From NCBI GenBank assembly GCA_037974335.1, contig CM075760.1:6755432-6819431 (forward strand): a stretch of 64,000 nt of DNA, written 5' to 3'. The stretch comes from Prionace glauca. Its lineage: Eukaryota > Chordata > Chondrichthyes > Carcharhiniformes > Carcharhinidae. The position numbers were made by a program, and so were the translations under genes. Every line of letters begins with the position of its first letter. Position 1 is the first letter of the stretch. Positions 23,494 through 35,002 of this stretch are shown piece after piece. The notes beneath the pieces were generated by a model. That model saw only the letters and a program-made list of their open reading frames with translations, did no database searches and was not told the origin of the DNA.

Positions 23494-23861
23494 GGTATTA
23501 GAAGTTGAGAATCTCGTCAAAAATCTCAAATCAAACGTCACGTCAAGATCTGACGTCAAGACCACTGAATTCATCAGGAGCTGATAATCATCGCTTTTGG
23601 AATCTAGAAGGAGAATTGTCTGTTTCTTCTGTTTGCCCCAAAAGGGTTGAAACATCAGTGTGATTGGAAAAGCACCGAGATACACACACACATCCAAGTG
23701 ATAGTGTTCCAGTGCACTGATTGTGGAAAGAGCTTTAACTTGTTGCACAGCCTGGAGAAAACTTTGCACCATTTAGAACAGGGAGACCGTGCACGTGTCG
23801 TGTGTGTGGACAAGTCTTCAACTAATCGTTATACTCTGAGAGTCAAAAAGACACCAGCACC
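23494..23861 (+). other. 5' UTR of zinc-finger copy 4, with out-of-frame relic finger
   Basis: An acceptor (CTCCTTTCACAG, ending 23493) begins the last exon. A frame starting at 23647 encodes IVFQCTDCGKSFNLLHSLEK, a lone finger-like stretch. It overlaps the start of the main protein in another frame, as in copy 3. Confidence 0.6.
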
Positions 23862-24704
23862 ATGGAGAAACCGTGGCAATGTGAAGACTGTGGGAAGAAA
23901 TGGCAGTTCCCATCTGAGCTGGAAATTCATCGACGCGTTCACACTGGAGAGAGGCCGTTTACCTGCTTAGACTGTGGGAAGGAATTTGCTCATTCATGCA
24001 ACCTGCAGACACATCAGCGAGTTCACACCGGGGAGAGGCCATTCACCTGTTCTGACTGTGGAAAGGGATTCACTCATTTAACCCACCTCCACACACACAA
24101 GCGAGTTCACACTGGGGAGAAACCGTTTTCCTGCTCTCAGTGCGGGAAAGGATTCTCTCAGTTATCCCACCTACTGAGGCACCAGCGAGTTCATACCAGG
24201 GAGAGGCCCTTCTCCTGTAAGGAGTGTGGAAAAACATTCACTACTTCATGGAACCTGCTGACACATCAGCGGATTCACACTGGGGAGAAGCCATTCACCT
24301 GCTGTGCATGTGGGAAAGGGTTCAGTCGGTTGTGCAGCCTGCAGACACACCAACGAGTTCACATCGGGGAAAAACCATTCACCTGCTCTGAGTGTGAGAA
24401 GGGATTCGCACAGTTATCCCACCTACTGTCACAACAGCGAGTTCACACCGGGGAGAGGCCGTTCATCTGCAGCATGTGTGGGAAGGGATTCAGTGAATCA
24501 TTCACCCTGTTAATACACCAGCGAGTTCACAAGGACGAGAGGCCATTCACCTGCTCAGAGTGTGGGATGGGATTCACTAAATCGTCCAACCTACTGACAC
24601 ACCAACACGTTCACACAGGGGAGAAGCCTTTCCCCTGCTCAGTGTGTGGGAAGGGATACACTCAGTTATCCAGCCTGCGGAGACACCAGAAAGGTCACAA
24701 GTGA
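23862..24704 (+). CDS. C2H2 zinc-finger protein, ten fingers (copy 4)
   Basis: A 280-residue protein with ten C2H2 fingers starting at [15 protein letters not shown] and ending at GHK plus stop. Finger linkers are HTGERPF or HTGEKPF, with variants HTRERPF, HIGEKPF and HKDERPF. Finger 7 ([13 protein letters not shown]) has Gln in place of its first His, so that finger probably does not fold normally. The other nine keep all four ligands. No KRAB or other effector domain is visible, so a nuclear DNA-binding role is inferred from the array alone. The array is intact and the exon has a normal acceptor at 23493. A possible AATAAA poly(A) signal lies at 24886-24891. It is the rightward partner of copy 3 across the promoter at 20.94-21.54 kb. 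The same length as copy 1 suggests recent duplication, though finger contact residues have diverged. Confidence 0.9.
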   Translation: MEKPWQCEDCGKKWQFPSELEIHRRVHTGERPFTCLDCGKEFAHSCNLQTHQRVHTGERPFTCSDCGKGFTHLTHLHTHKRVHTGEKPFSCSQCGKGFSQLSHLLRHQRVHTRERPFSCKECGKTFTTSWNLLTHQRIHTGEKPFTCCACGKGFSRLCSLQTHQRVHIGEKPFTCSECEKGFAQLSHLLSQQRVHTGERPFICSMCGKGFSESFTLLIHQRVHKDERPFTCSECGMGFTKSSNLLTHQHVHTGEKPFPCSVCGKGYTQLSSLRRHQKGHK

Positions 24705-25109
24705 TGATGGATTTTGCTGCTCCTGCTGCTGTTAATCACATCCTCCACTGAACCAGGTTCATTCTGATTGTTGGAGGAGTCGGAAGGTTCTTTCTGCTGG
24801 ACTGGCCAGTCTCACAATTTTACTTCCTGTTGGTTTTTTTAGAATTGTTGTAAGTATCTACTTTCATGTTTTATTTGCATCATAGAATAAAATGTGATTG
24901 GAATGAAAAAGATATTTGTTCAAAACTGTTTGGAACTCCCAAAATCATGCTAGGTTGCCAAGGGGATGGACTGTGGTCATTTAAATGTTCTTCTGTTTAA
25001 TTTCTCTGGCTGTTTCTCACAGAAGGAAATTGTGAAGCTACAGATCTATGTTAGCTGTGATGAACTGGCACACTACATTAAAAGATATGATCGAGGCAAT
25101 AAAGGGCTG

Positions 25110-25440
25110 TTTTCAATGAATGCAGTGCTACTGGAATTCCAGTGGCAAATGTATTGCCACCGGAATTGTAATCCAGAGACCCAGGTTAATGCACAGAGTT
25201 CATGGGTTAAATCTCACCACAGTAGATCAGAGAGTAAGAATCTGGAACTAAAACTCTAATGGTGACTGTAAAACCATTGTCAGTTATCAGAAAAACCCAC
25301 CTGGTTTACTGATGTCCTTTAGGGAAGGAAATCTACCGTTCTTACCTGGTCTGGCCTACATGTGATTCCAGACACTCCCAGCAATGTGGGCTCTTAAGTA
25401 TCCTCTGAAATGGCCAAGCAAGGTATTCCATTGTATCAGA
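25110..25440 (+). repeat. tRNA-derived SINE of a third family
   Basis: The stretch includes AATCCAGAGACCCAGGTTAA, a decayed box B (GGGTTAAATCTCACCAC), then CTGATGTCCTTTAGGGAAGG and CTGGTCTGGCCTACATGTGA, familiar as a common shark SINE body. No poly-A tail was seen. Confidence 0.6.
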
Positions 25441-25448
25441 TTGCTAGA

Positions 25449-25484
25449 AAGATTCTCATGAATGAAATCATGAGAATCTCTGTA
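25449..25484. repeat. 12-bp hairpin
   Basis: AGATTCTCATGA and TCATGAGAATCT pair around a six-base loop (ATGAAA). It lies between two repeats. Confidence 0.7.
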
Positions 25485-25619
25485 CCAAACATCATAAAGT
25501 AGCAAGCAATAGTCAGAGCTGAATGATCTCACCATCAATTGAACAGATCTAAGCTCTGCAGTCCTGCCAGTAATATTTGTGCTGTACAAGTACCAGACAA
25601 TGAGCATTTCCATCACAAG

Positions 25620-26170
25620 AGAATTGAACCATCGCCCTTTGACGTTCAATGACGTTGCCATTACTGAATTCCCTAACTATCAACAGGCTGGAGATTGATA
25701 GAAACTGAACTGAATCAGCTAAATAAACACGGTGGCTGTAAGAGCATGTTGGAGGCTGGGAATCCTGCAGCCAATAAGTCACCTCTTGTCTCTGAGAGCC
25801 TGCCCATCATTTACAAGTCAGGAAGGTGATGGAATGCTCTCCACTTGCTTGGGTGAGTGCAACTCCAACAACAACAGTATGAACCATGGCATCATCAGAC
25901 ACCCCAGTGAGGGTGGCAACTGTGCTCAATGTAGTGCAATTGATGTATCACTGTCTGACCCTTTAGGTATTAATTCTCTAACCCAAAACAGACTACATAT
26001 TGACTGCACTAATTCTTTAACTCGAGAAGCTCACCAACATCCAGGACAAAGTAACTCGCTTGATCGGCTCCCCACTCTCAAACATTCTCTTCCTCCACCA
26101 CCGATGCACAGGGGCAGCAGTATTACCATCTAGAAAATGCACTGCAGGAACTCACTGAGGCACCTTAGCA
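25620..26170 (+). repeat. Non-LTR LINE, C-terminal RT fragment of a second lineage
   Basis: Decayed coding resembles a LINE RT C-terminus unlike the CR1-like family: traces of NCPLTFNDVAITEFP, HHLSLRACPSFTSQ, MECSPLAWVSATPTT and NILFLHHRCTGAAVLPS on the plus strand. The copy is 5'-truncated. The lineage is not assigned with confidence. Confidence 0.5.
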
Positions 26171-26224
26171 TCTTCCAAACATATGACGTTGAAATTTAAA
26201 TCAGAAAATGTATCAAAGAGTGAT

Positions 26225-26410
26225 TTATAAATTTCTACTGAGGGTTAGTCTGCAAGTTTTATTGTGATAAATAATAAAATATGTTTTAATTCCATCATGT
26301 TACTCACAAGTAGAACATTTTACTTCGATATTTCTTGAATCATGCTCATTTCTAAAGCATCTGGCTATTGTGTCCAGAATCCCCATGTCGAGTTACTTAT
26401 TATAAGCTGA
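26225..26410 (+). other. Trace of V-cluster flanking sequence
   Basis: About 185 bp (TTTTAATTCCATCATGTTAC, then CCCCATGTCGAGTTACTTAT) aligns by eye with 57500-57690, next to the V pseudogene at 57.7 kb. No V exon remains here. It suggests the V cluster once extended this far left. Confidence 0.5.
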
Positions 26411-27029
26411 ACAAATGAAAGCACTTAGACAAGTTAAATGCGTACATTACAGAATTTCTACAACAATTTGTCAGGGAGGCAGGAAAGCAGGGCACAGACT
26501 GTTCTGGATTAAATATTATGTAATAAAACATGGGTCATGAGTAATGTTATTGTTAAAAAAAAATGGGAAGAGTCGTAGTCATAAGAGGAGGTCGAGTGAG
26601 AAATTCTGTAATTCTCAGAGACTATGTCTAAGTTTGAAAGAGATGTGATTAAGTCTGAAACTGCGGTCTAAACTTTCATTGTTGCCAATTATGCAGGCAC
26701 AAAGAGCTAGTTTGATGATGTAAATCAGGAAACTAAATTAAGAAACATGGGTATTGTTAAGGAATAGAAAATATTTTTTAAAAAATCACAATTCTAAACA
26801 AGCATACATTAACAGATGTATAAGACACCATTGGATACTTTATACTGCTATGGGTAATAAGAAACTATCAGCACACTAATGGTTTGAAGGAAGGTGATTG
26901 CAATTTTCATAAACCAAGTAGTCTGAGGCCTCATTGAAAATGGGAAAAAATATTTCAGGGCATGGGAAGAAATTATCATTACCTGACCCAAGGCAGTAAG
27001 ACATCTCTACTTTTGAACTCAAATTCCCT
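26411..27029. other. No feature recognised
   Basis: AT-rich spacer with short A runs. No gene, RNA or clear repeat. Confidence 0.4.
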
Positions 27030-27420
27030 TTCACAGAAGACAAATGTATTATTTGCCTTCCTAATTGCTTAGTGCGCCTGCCTCTCCACTTTCATTAACT
27101 GGTGTACAATGACACACAGAACCCTCTGTACATTCACTCTTCCCAATATATCAGCATTTAGATAATGTACTCGATTTATGTTTTCTTTCACATTAAGCCG
27201 TGTTGTGCTGCACTTGTCACATGTTTTCTCCGTTACTTAATTTGTCTCCATCATTTTGTAGCCTCTTTGCATCAACCTCCCATCTCACAATTACATCCAG
27301 TCATCAGCAAACTTGGAAATTTACTTATGATTCCATCATCCAGGCCATACTCTGTGGAGAGACAAACAGATGTAACATTGCAGATCTCTAAACATTCATC
27401 AATCTAGTTCCTGAAGAAAA
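27030..27420 (-). repeat. Old CR1-like LINE fragment
   Basis: The minus strand carries decayed RT-region sequence comparable to 16.9-17.7 kb (plus strand GTGCGCCTGCCTCTCCACTT, CATCAGCAAACTTGG-type motif near 27303). Confidence 0.5.
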
Positions 27421-27582
27421 GTTACTGAAGGCACTGTGTGACTGGAATTTAGCCAATTTCGCTGCTTTGGATTACTTATGCACCAAGAACAGATTTTTGA
27501 AGAAATGCAAATCTATGATGGAAACATTCAATATGCTGCTGCTCTTCTTAAAGACAAGGTAACACAGGAAACCTCGGTTGCA

Positions 27583-27898
27583 AGGTGGCAAAGTGGTTAG
27601 CACTGCTGCCTCACAGTGCTGGGGACCTGGGTTCGATTCCTGGCTTGGGTCACTGCCTACATAGTGTTTGCACATTCTCCCTGTGTCTCTGTGGGTTTCC
27701 TCCAGGTGCTTCAGTTTCCTCCCACAATCCAAAGACTTGCAGGTTAGGTGGATTGGCCGTGATAAATTGCCCCTTAGTGTCAGGGGAGCGAACTAGGGTA
27801 AATGCATGGGGTTACGAGGAGAAGAGCTCGGGTGGGATTGTGGTCGGTGCAAACTTGTTGGGCCAAATGGCTTCCTTCCGCAGTCTGACTGTATGAGA
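27583..27898 (+). repeat. HE1-type SINE, near full length
   Basis: AAGGTGGCAAAGTGGTTAGC start, GGGTTCGATTCCTGGCTTGG box B-like block, and tail GTTGGGCCAAATGGCTTCCT. Confidence 0.85.
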
Positions 27899-28016
27899 TC
27901 TGGTGGAAAGAATTATAAATCACAAGTTTCTCATTCATGGCTAGAGAATAGAATGCGGGTGGCAAATTCAGCATCAAATCAGCCTGCAGACTAAAACGTG
28001 GACTTCACTCTTTCTG

Positions 28017-28144
28017 CTGAGCAGTTAATTCCCACAAACTCAGATCTGGATGTTCAGATTAGCTCCAGGAGAGATGTTTCTGATCAGCTGTTAACTCCCA
28101 TCAAGTTGGGTCTGAATATTCAGATCAGCTCCAGGGGAGATGTG
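28017..28144. repeat. Two-copy imperfect tandem repeat of about 63 bp
   Basis: CAGATTAGCTCCAGGAGAGA and CAGATCAGCTCCAGGGGAGA recur with matching flanks. The minus strand beside it (28125-28337) holds a 70-codon open frame without recognisable homology. Confidence 0.6.
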
Positions 28145-28644
28145 CCAGACCCACTGATGTCACTCTGGATGTAGGTGATATCACAGAGGCACCTGGAGAC
28201 CTCTGTGGGGTGTACACATCATCATAACCAGATAGACTGAACTGCATGGTCTGTTCTCCAGATACTACAGTTTCAGGTGATGATGGACAAGCCAGAGAAA
28301 ACTCTGGCTGGAGAAGATGAAGCTGAAGGAATTGCAATTGTCCTCAAACCGGAAGTACCCTTTCCCATTGAGAAATATTTATAAAATTACCAATGTGGCA
28401 CGTATTCAAACAAACTGACCCGAGAGACCTTGAGACAAGTTCTGCTCAAGGAAAAACCAGTGCACAAAACAAAGATGTGGAAATGGAATGAACCTGACCA
28501 AAGATAATCAGAATGTAATTAATTGAAGGGGATCTGCTGCATTAATTGAATAAATTAGAAACAATGCATGAGTGGTTATCTTTACGTGTACAAACTTCGT
28601 GGACATAGTCTGAACTGTGATCAAAAATGTCCAGTGTCAGATAG

Positions 28645-28905
28645 ACTCGAAGGATGTGTAGGTTAGGTGGATTGACCTTGCAAAGTTTCCCCTTAGTATC
28701 CCAAGATATATAGATTTGATGAGTTTGCCATGGGAAATGTATGGGATTGTGGGGATAGGGTGAAAGAGAGGGCCTGAGTAAGATACTCTATAAGAGAGTT
28801 AACACAGACTCGAAAGAGAGGGCCTGAGTAAGATACTCTATAAGAGAGTCAACAAAGACTCGATGGGCTGAATGGCCTCTTCTGCATTACAAGGATTCTA
28901 TGAAT
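28645..28905 (+). repeat. SINE tail fragment with internal 50-bp tandem duplication
   Basis: It begins in the HE1 3' half (GTAGGTTAGGTGGATTGACC) and ends GATGGGCTGAATGGCCTCTT. Inside, a 50-bp unit (GAAAGAGAGGGCCTGAGTAA...) is present twice, at 28762-28811 and 28812-28861, with few differences. Confidence 0.8.
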
Positions 28906-29142
28906 CATTGCTGAAAATCTTTCAAAACTGTGAGCATGAGCTCCGGTTCAGATTAACGCATAACTATTCCACACATGGTCAAACAGTATTGAAACAAACA
29001 TGTCTCAGGGTTAAGGAGAATGGAACATTCACACTTTGGGATTTGTATTTCACCAAGAACACTAGGACAAATAGAACAGAAATCAAAATGCATAAAATTT
29101 GAAGCTTCATGGAATGTCGAGAAACTGTTCTATTTCTGTGAT

Positions 29143-29425
29143 TCAAATTTGTCCCGAATGAAGGTCAAAACTGACCGGCCTATAATTCCCTGCCTTTTGC
29201 CTGGCACCCTTCTTAAACAACGGCGTAACATTAGCCGTTTTCCAATATTCCGGCACTTCCCCGGAATCCAGCGACGTCTGGAAAATAACCACCAAGGCAT
29301 CCACTATCACCTCCGCCATTTCTTTCAGAACCCTCGGATGCATTTCATCCGGTCCTGGGGACTTGTCCACAATCAGCCCCTCCAGTCTGTCGAGCACCAC
29401 CTCTCTAGTAACAGTAATGTCATTA
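29143..29425 (-). repeat. CR1-like LINE, start of RT domain
   Basis: Minus-strand frame: DKSPGPDEMHPRVLKEMAEV, then EYWKTANVTPLFKKGARQKA and NYRPVS, the conserved N-terminal RT blocks of CR1-like elements. Only about 280 bp remain. A SINE or LINE tail of about 70 bp follows at 29450-29520. Confidence 0.85.
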
Positions 29426-29869
29426 AGACCTTGGAGTGTCCGGTTCAGGATTGGGCCGGTTCAGGCTCGATGGGCCGAATGGCCTCCTTGTGCACTGTAG
29501 GGATTCTCTGATTCTGCAGGGATTTTAAACATATCGGCCATGATTGAATGGTGGAATGGACACGAATGGGCCGAATGGCTTAATTATGCTGATATCTCTT
29601 ATGGCCCTGTCAGTGAAGCTGATTCTTCCCTCTCACCACACACTGTACCCACTCAGTCACTGAGTCTCAGATATATAATAGTGAAGGTCAAAGAGCTTCA
29701 GCTGATCACTGAAACTCATTGACACCTTATCTCAATCTATGACGGGTAGATTGTAAATTGTTGATTGGACCGGAACTTTGAGATCAGAGAGTGACTGTAA
29801 AATCAGATTCTGTTCCGGCAGTGCTTGGGGTTTTAAAGGTTAGTCACTGCCCCGGGCTCTGCAGCCGCC

Positions 29870-30443
29870 ATGGAGTTCCTCACTGTCTGCATTGTGTTCG
29901 GGCTGTTTCTTATCGGTAAGGATGACTCCAATCTGGTTAAATGTTATCGCGATCTGAACCTTTAGCTCTGCTTCTCCCCAGTGGTGGTTCTTGACCCTGC
30001 TGTGTATTTCCACCATCATTTGTTTTTATTTCATAACTCCAGCTATGTCGCGGTGAATATAAAGTGTTAATATTATTTCAGCAGCAAGTCCAACACTTAG
30101 ATTTTTTTTCTTCTTTTTGAATACATGTCACAGATCCGAGTGATGGAGACTCTGTTTCTCAGCCGCAGTCTTCAGAGGGGAGAGAAGGTGAAATGGTGAC
30201 TATCCGATGTACCTACAACACTACAGCAAAAAGCTATGCCTTGTATTGGTACAGACAGCAGCCACAGAAAGACTTGCAGTTCATTATATGGAAAAAATCC
30301 TGGAATACAGAACAAGCAGACAGAGGGGAAGGTTTTGGATCCCGTTTCTTTTCTGGTCTCCAGACCTCGGCTAAATTAACTACTTTAACCATCTGGAAGC
30401 TACAGCTGACTGACGCTGGCCGCTATTACTGCGCTTTCAGATT
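29870..30443 (+). CDS. T-cell receptor V segment, TRAV/TRDV-like (V1)
   Basis: A two-exon germline V gene. The leader exon is 29870-29915 (MEFLTVCIVFGLFLI, donor GTAAGG), the intron 218 bp, and the V exon 30134-30443. The mature domain starts DPSDGDSVSQPQ. It shows the first Cys (TIRCTY), the core Trp in LYWYRQQP, and the Ala-Gly-Arg-Tyr-Tyr-Cys end (DAGRYYCAFRF). The frame is open across the splice and up to the recombination signal. After rearrangement it would encode the antigen-binding half of a membrane receptor chain on T cells. The GDSVSQ start and YWYRQ motif fit TRAV/TRDV better than Ig V. It is the first and one of only two usable plus-strand V segments here. Alpha versus delta use cannot be told from germline sequence. 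Confidence 0.88.
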
Positions 30444-30482
30444 CACAGTGATAGAAATCAGTCTCTGCCCCGTACAAAAACT
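30444..30482 (+). other. 23-bp-spacer recombination signal of V1
   Basis: Heptamer CACAGTG (30444-30450), 23-bp spacer, nonamer ACAAAAACT (30474-30482). The heptamer is perfect and the nonamer has one change from ACAAAAACC. Confidence 0.93.
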
Positions 30483-30549
30483 GCTTCACACCTATCATTG
30501 GGTGCTCCAGTCTGTTGAGGTTTGTGTGGAGAATCGCAGAAAGTAACAG

Positions 30550-31759
30550 TCAGATTGAGCAGCGGCGCTGTCAGCCGCTCAGACACAACCCAGAGGAAAC
30601 CACATTAACCTCGAATCAAACTGTCACCCAATTCAATCCAGGATCGGCTGAGACAACACACAGCAGAATCCCATCAGACTGAAAGGTTAATCAGCGAAAG
30701 AGAGAGAGAGAGAACAGCTACTAGTTAAAGAGTTTATGTTTCGTTTCCAATTGTTATTTTCTTCAATTCAGGCTTGTCTGGGAAGATCAGTTTCACCAAA
30801 TAAAGGTTCCTCAGACTTAAAAATGTTTCAAAGCTGCCTGACAGCAGCTCATGGATTCCGGAGCTGTGAGATTTAATCCGGGAATGGGACGATAGAAAAG
30901 GGGGCGGGGCGGTAGGGCATATCTCCGGCTGACAAAGAGAGTGATGAAGATGAGGTTGAGGGAGGGAACACAAGATAGAACAGGTGGGGAGAAATGTATG
31001 TCTAAAAACAGTTCAATCTGAGAACCGAGAAACAAGCAGCGATCAAAATAATGCAGCAGGTCAAAGAATGTGACTGTAAGGCAGGTCTGAGCAAGATACA
31101 AATGTAAACTGGTGATAACTTGAAAGGTGTGTTTTTCTATCCCTGTGCATAGTTCCTGTTAAAAACTGAGCAATGTGCCTATGCAGGTGAGTGTGGCCCA
31201 GTCTGTGCATCAGCTCAATGGCTCCCTATATTCAATGCTGCAACATCTGAGACATTTAGCCGTGGAGCTGTTTTCGGAATCCTTCAGTGGATCAGTCTCT
31301 CACTGTCTGGTCCCTCTGGTTAATGTTTAAGAAATTTCAAAGACTAGGTGGCTGAATGAGACCTCGGCAGGGCATCGGCTCAGTGCTCGCTAACTCTCCA
31401 CGTTTAAACGTTTGATCAACTGTGCTATGCAGGCAAGTATGTCCTTACTCCCTGAGCTGTACACTTCCTATATCACCCAGTGCACCTATACACTTTGAGA
31501 GAGATATAAAAGACATTGACATAGGCAAGAGTGAGTTTAAGTGGAATGATACAGAAACAATCCAACTGAGGGACCAAGATGAATGCGGCCTGAGAGCAGT
31601 GAATGATACAGAGACACACCAAGGAAGGACATTGCTGCAGGTGAGTATTTATAAATACAGACACACATTAGAGGAGGCTTTGGTGCAGTGCTATTTGAAA
31701 TGGACGATCTCTACTTTGAAACAGTGATACCTAGTTTTAGATTCACCCAGAAGAGGAAC
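30550..31759. other. V1 downstream spacer, no gene recognised
   Basis: It includes a short GA run near 30698 and GC-poor sequence. A 101-codon open frame at 31422-31727 followed by CAGGTGAGT has no recognisable homology and is not called. Confidence 0.4.
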
Positions 31760-31900
31760 TACCCTCTTCACGTCCACCTTGTGAAGACCCCTTTGTATTT
31801 TATCATATCAATCAAGTAGCCTACTCTTATTCTGAATTCCAGTGGATATAAACCTTGTCTCTCTAACCTATCCTCATGAAATAATCCGGCCTTAAAAACA
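31760..31900 (-). repeat. CR1-like LINE 3' scrap
   Basis: On the minus strand it reads the post-RT region of CR1-like elements (plus strand GAATTCCAGTGGATATAAAC). Confidence 0.5.
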
Positions 31901-33486
31901 AAGCCAGAATGCCAGAAATTTGTACGGACACACAGAATGAAAAACTCAAACCTAATGAAACTCAATGATATACACACACAAGCTGAAAACTGCTCACTGT
32001 TACCAAGGAACCCGATATATAGGGAATCCGGGGATTCTGAAGGGAATAAGGCAAACAAAAATAGGAAATAACATCAAATAAAGAAGTAACAATGAACAGA
32101 CAAGAAAACAGGGGGAAAAGAAAAGTTAATGGCAAAACAAGAAAAGACATGAAATAGTAAAATTTAGATAACTGAATGACAAGAAATGTTGCACAATGTC
32201 CCTGCACAAATGACCGAGCTTCCCCTTGATGCATAAACTAATTGTCTGCCTGTACTCAATGATGAAACAAAACTGAGCAGTTTCCCATGTCCTGTTGACT
32301 TATCTCATGCCTCTTTCTGTGTCATGGCATGCCGTTCCCCATTTATTACAGCACTGTTTCACAGTCTACGGGCAATCGATCAGAAAACCCTGTTCATCGA
32401 CCCACTATTCATATCCATCTGTGATAAATACTCACCAACATAGGATGGAACAATTACCTGACACGTTTGCATAGACATCTCCAGCGTAGACTCCAGTCTC
32501 TTTTGAGCTCCCAAGCATCAGCTGTATCAGTCTTGCTTTCTGATACAGCCTGTTCAAGGAAAGTAAAGGAAGAAAAGCTTTAATGATAATTGCGGAGATC
32601 AGTTGCTTAGTGTCCAGAACTTAACAGTGGCTATTCTTTTAAAATTACATTAGAAAAATAAACTAATGGCCAAAGAAGAAGGAAGTGGAATATTGTAAAA
32701 AAGGAATCCCGGATAAATAAAACCATTTTTTCTGTTTTCCTGTCTACGTTCCCCGCGACTGCAGCTTCAATCAGTGGATTACTGCATATCCCTGGGACAC
32801 AAAATTCAACCCGGTTGAAGCCTCCCAGTACACCGAACACAAGCTCAGCAAAACGTACATAGATTATATCCCCTCACTGAACTATCGAGCAGCATTTGCA
32901 CAATACCTGAATGAATCGCAGTCAATATTCACACCAAGTTTCCAAAACTTTTCAGTGTTAAATTCTTCCATCTGCGTGAAACGCCGAGTGCTGTGAATCT
33001 GGAAATGAGCATCTGTTTTACCCAGAGACTTGTTTCCCAAGGTCAACCTTCAGGTTTGCAATTCAATGTATGTTGGGTATTGAAGCGAATTTCAAAATGA
33101 CGAGAAAAGAAGGGAAATATTAAATCTTGGGGCAGATCCTGAGGGAAATGGATCACAATATTTGGAAGGAGTTGCAGCTGGGAGTGGTGTTATTGATGAC
33201 TGAGTGGAAAATATTGGATACTTGGGATTCTGGTTGTCGGTTCTCTTCCCTCCCATTGAATTCCTCCCTGCGATAAGACACATGGATTCATTTTACCTGC
33301 ACATTCAGAGGAGAAAGGGAATGACCAACACACTACAGCAATGTTACAGGATCAACATTTCCAAAGAAACTGGTACAGAATTGTACACGGTGCTGTCATG
33401 CTGCAGTTCTGGAACAAAATTTTGCAGAAATAGAATTGTGGTCATTGACATCCTTGTTTAGAATATCTGCACCAGTTGCTGTCTCG
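31901..33486. other. No gene recognised
   Basis: Mostly AT-rich. A 9-bp hairpin (CTGTATCAG / CTGATACAG) lies near 32520-32547. No V segment or signal was found. Confidence 0.4.
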
Positions 33487-33560
33487 GTCTCTGTGGCGCA
33501 ATGGGTCAGCGCGTTCGGCTGTTAACTGAAAGGTTGGTGGTTCGAGCCCACCCAGGGACG
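33487..33560 (+). tRNA. tRNA-Asn (GTT)
   Basis: A 74-nt cloverleaf: acceptor GTCTCTG/CAGGGAC, D arm with GGCGCAATGGGTCAGCGC, anticodon loop CTGTTAAC, and T arm GGTGGTTCGAGCCCACC. It closely matches vertebrate tRNA-Asn-GTT. No intron. A short T run (ATTTTC) follows about 14 nt later as a possible Pol III stop. Confidence 0.93.
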
Positions 33561-33829
33561 GAGCTTGCACTATTTTCTCACCATCAGCATTCATAAGCGA
33601 ACCGTTGCGGGTTGGTAATGGATTCCGTGGGCATCAATGAAAAAACAGCTCTCAAATGTTACCGGCTGCACTGTTATCTTTTGCACCAACATTATTTAAT
33701 GACTATTGACTACCGACATCTTACATACAGCATTGTATACATGCTTCCATTATACCATTAAACTTAATAATTAGTATCCAGACATGAATTTGTGACCGAG
33801 CATTTGTTCCAATTCCATATCACTGCTTC

Positions 33830-34260
33830 CATTCATTATTCGATAGATCATAAATGTGTCAAACCCAAACTGAAATGTGTTCAATGATGGAGCATCTACA
33901 ACCCTCTGGCGCAGAGAATTTCAAAGATTCACTACCCTTTGAGTGAAGCAATTTCTCCTCATCGCTGTCCTGAATTATCAGCGCCTTATCCTGAGATTGT
34001 GCTCCGTGTTTTATTTTCCCGGATCAGGGAAAATAATGTCTCAGCTTCCACCCTATCAAACTCATAGAATCATAGAATCCCTGCAGGTTTCCAATGCTAA
34101 CAATTCCTGCTCGTTAAAGCTGTTGAGAATTTCCAGCATTTTCTGTTTTTGATTCAGTTTCCAGCATCCTCAGATTTTTCTTTTATTCTGTCTAAAAGGC
34201 GGAGATCCAAACTGCACACACTATTCCAAATGTGATCTCAACAAAACACTGAATAATAGT
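33830..34260 (-). repeat. CR1-like LINE 3' fragment
   Basis: The minus strand carries post-RT sequence (plus strand GCGCAGAGAATTTCAAAGAT, then CAAATGTGATCTCAAC). A short SINE-like scrap (CATAGAATCATAGAATCCCT) sits at 34065-34084. Confidence 0.6.
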
Positions 34261-34930
34261 AACAAGACTTCAAACACTTCAAAACTTAACTCCGTGCTCA
34301 AGATTGGAAGGAGAGTTTGACAGTGGATAATTCGCACAGTGTACATTCGTGTAATCAGTAACGGGATCAGGAAGATTTGATATCTGTATCTCTTTGTACT
34401 GTCATCTCTAAACTCCAGTTCCTCTCAATGCCGTGTGTCATATATTCGCTTTCCCTGCTTTCCAGGTAAAGCTCGGGTTCACCAACTGTCTGTGCTTCTA
34501 TCAAACAGCTAATTGGCTCTGGGAGCTGGACAGCCAGAGGGAGCTGGATGAGAGGCAGCGACAGAAACAGGAAGAGAAGCGATTTGATAGCATTTGGTAA
34601 ATGATTGTGCCAGTTGCTCTCCGTGATGAATGCCTGCCGTGTGTTGCCTTGTAAGTTCCACAGAAGCCACAGTGATGAGGTAGGTGGGATTTGGGAATTG
34701 AACGTGTCACACGAGCAGCTTGCGGGACTATTTCACCTCACTGTCGATTTCATGTTCTAGCGAACAGGAAACGCTGTTTATATTGGCTGATACAGTCCCT
34801 TGTGTTCCATCTAACCATGACAGATGAAAGGAAAAGCTTGTTTTTGGTGAATGAAAAGTCTGAAGTAAAAAAATGGAAGGCAGATGGTTCATGGATAAAT
34901 TAGCTCTTTTTTAAAGCGCTTGCATCATCT

Positions 34931-35002
34931 TCACTGATGGTCTAGTGATTAGGATTCAGTACTTTCATTTCTATGACCCCGGTTCGATTCCTGATTAGGT
35001 AA
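34931..35002 (+). pseudogene. tRNA-Glu (TTC) pseudogene
   Basis: A 72-nt stretch resembles tRNA-Glu: GATGGTCTAGTGATTAGGAT (box A region), the anticodon in ACTTTCATT, and box B GGTTCGATTCC. The acceptor stem has at least two mismatches and the anticodon stem is weak. Probably not charged, though the boxes could still bind TFIIIC. Confidence 0.65.

Noticed and set aside
31422-31727. Possible exon ending at CAGGTGAGT
   Set aside because: No acceptor, no homology, and no partner exon found.
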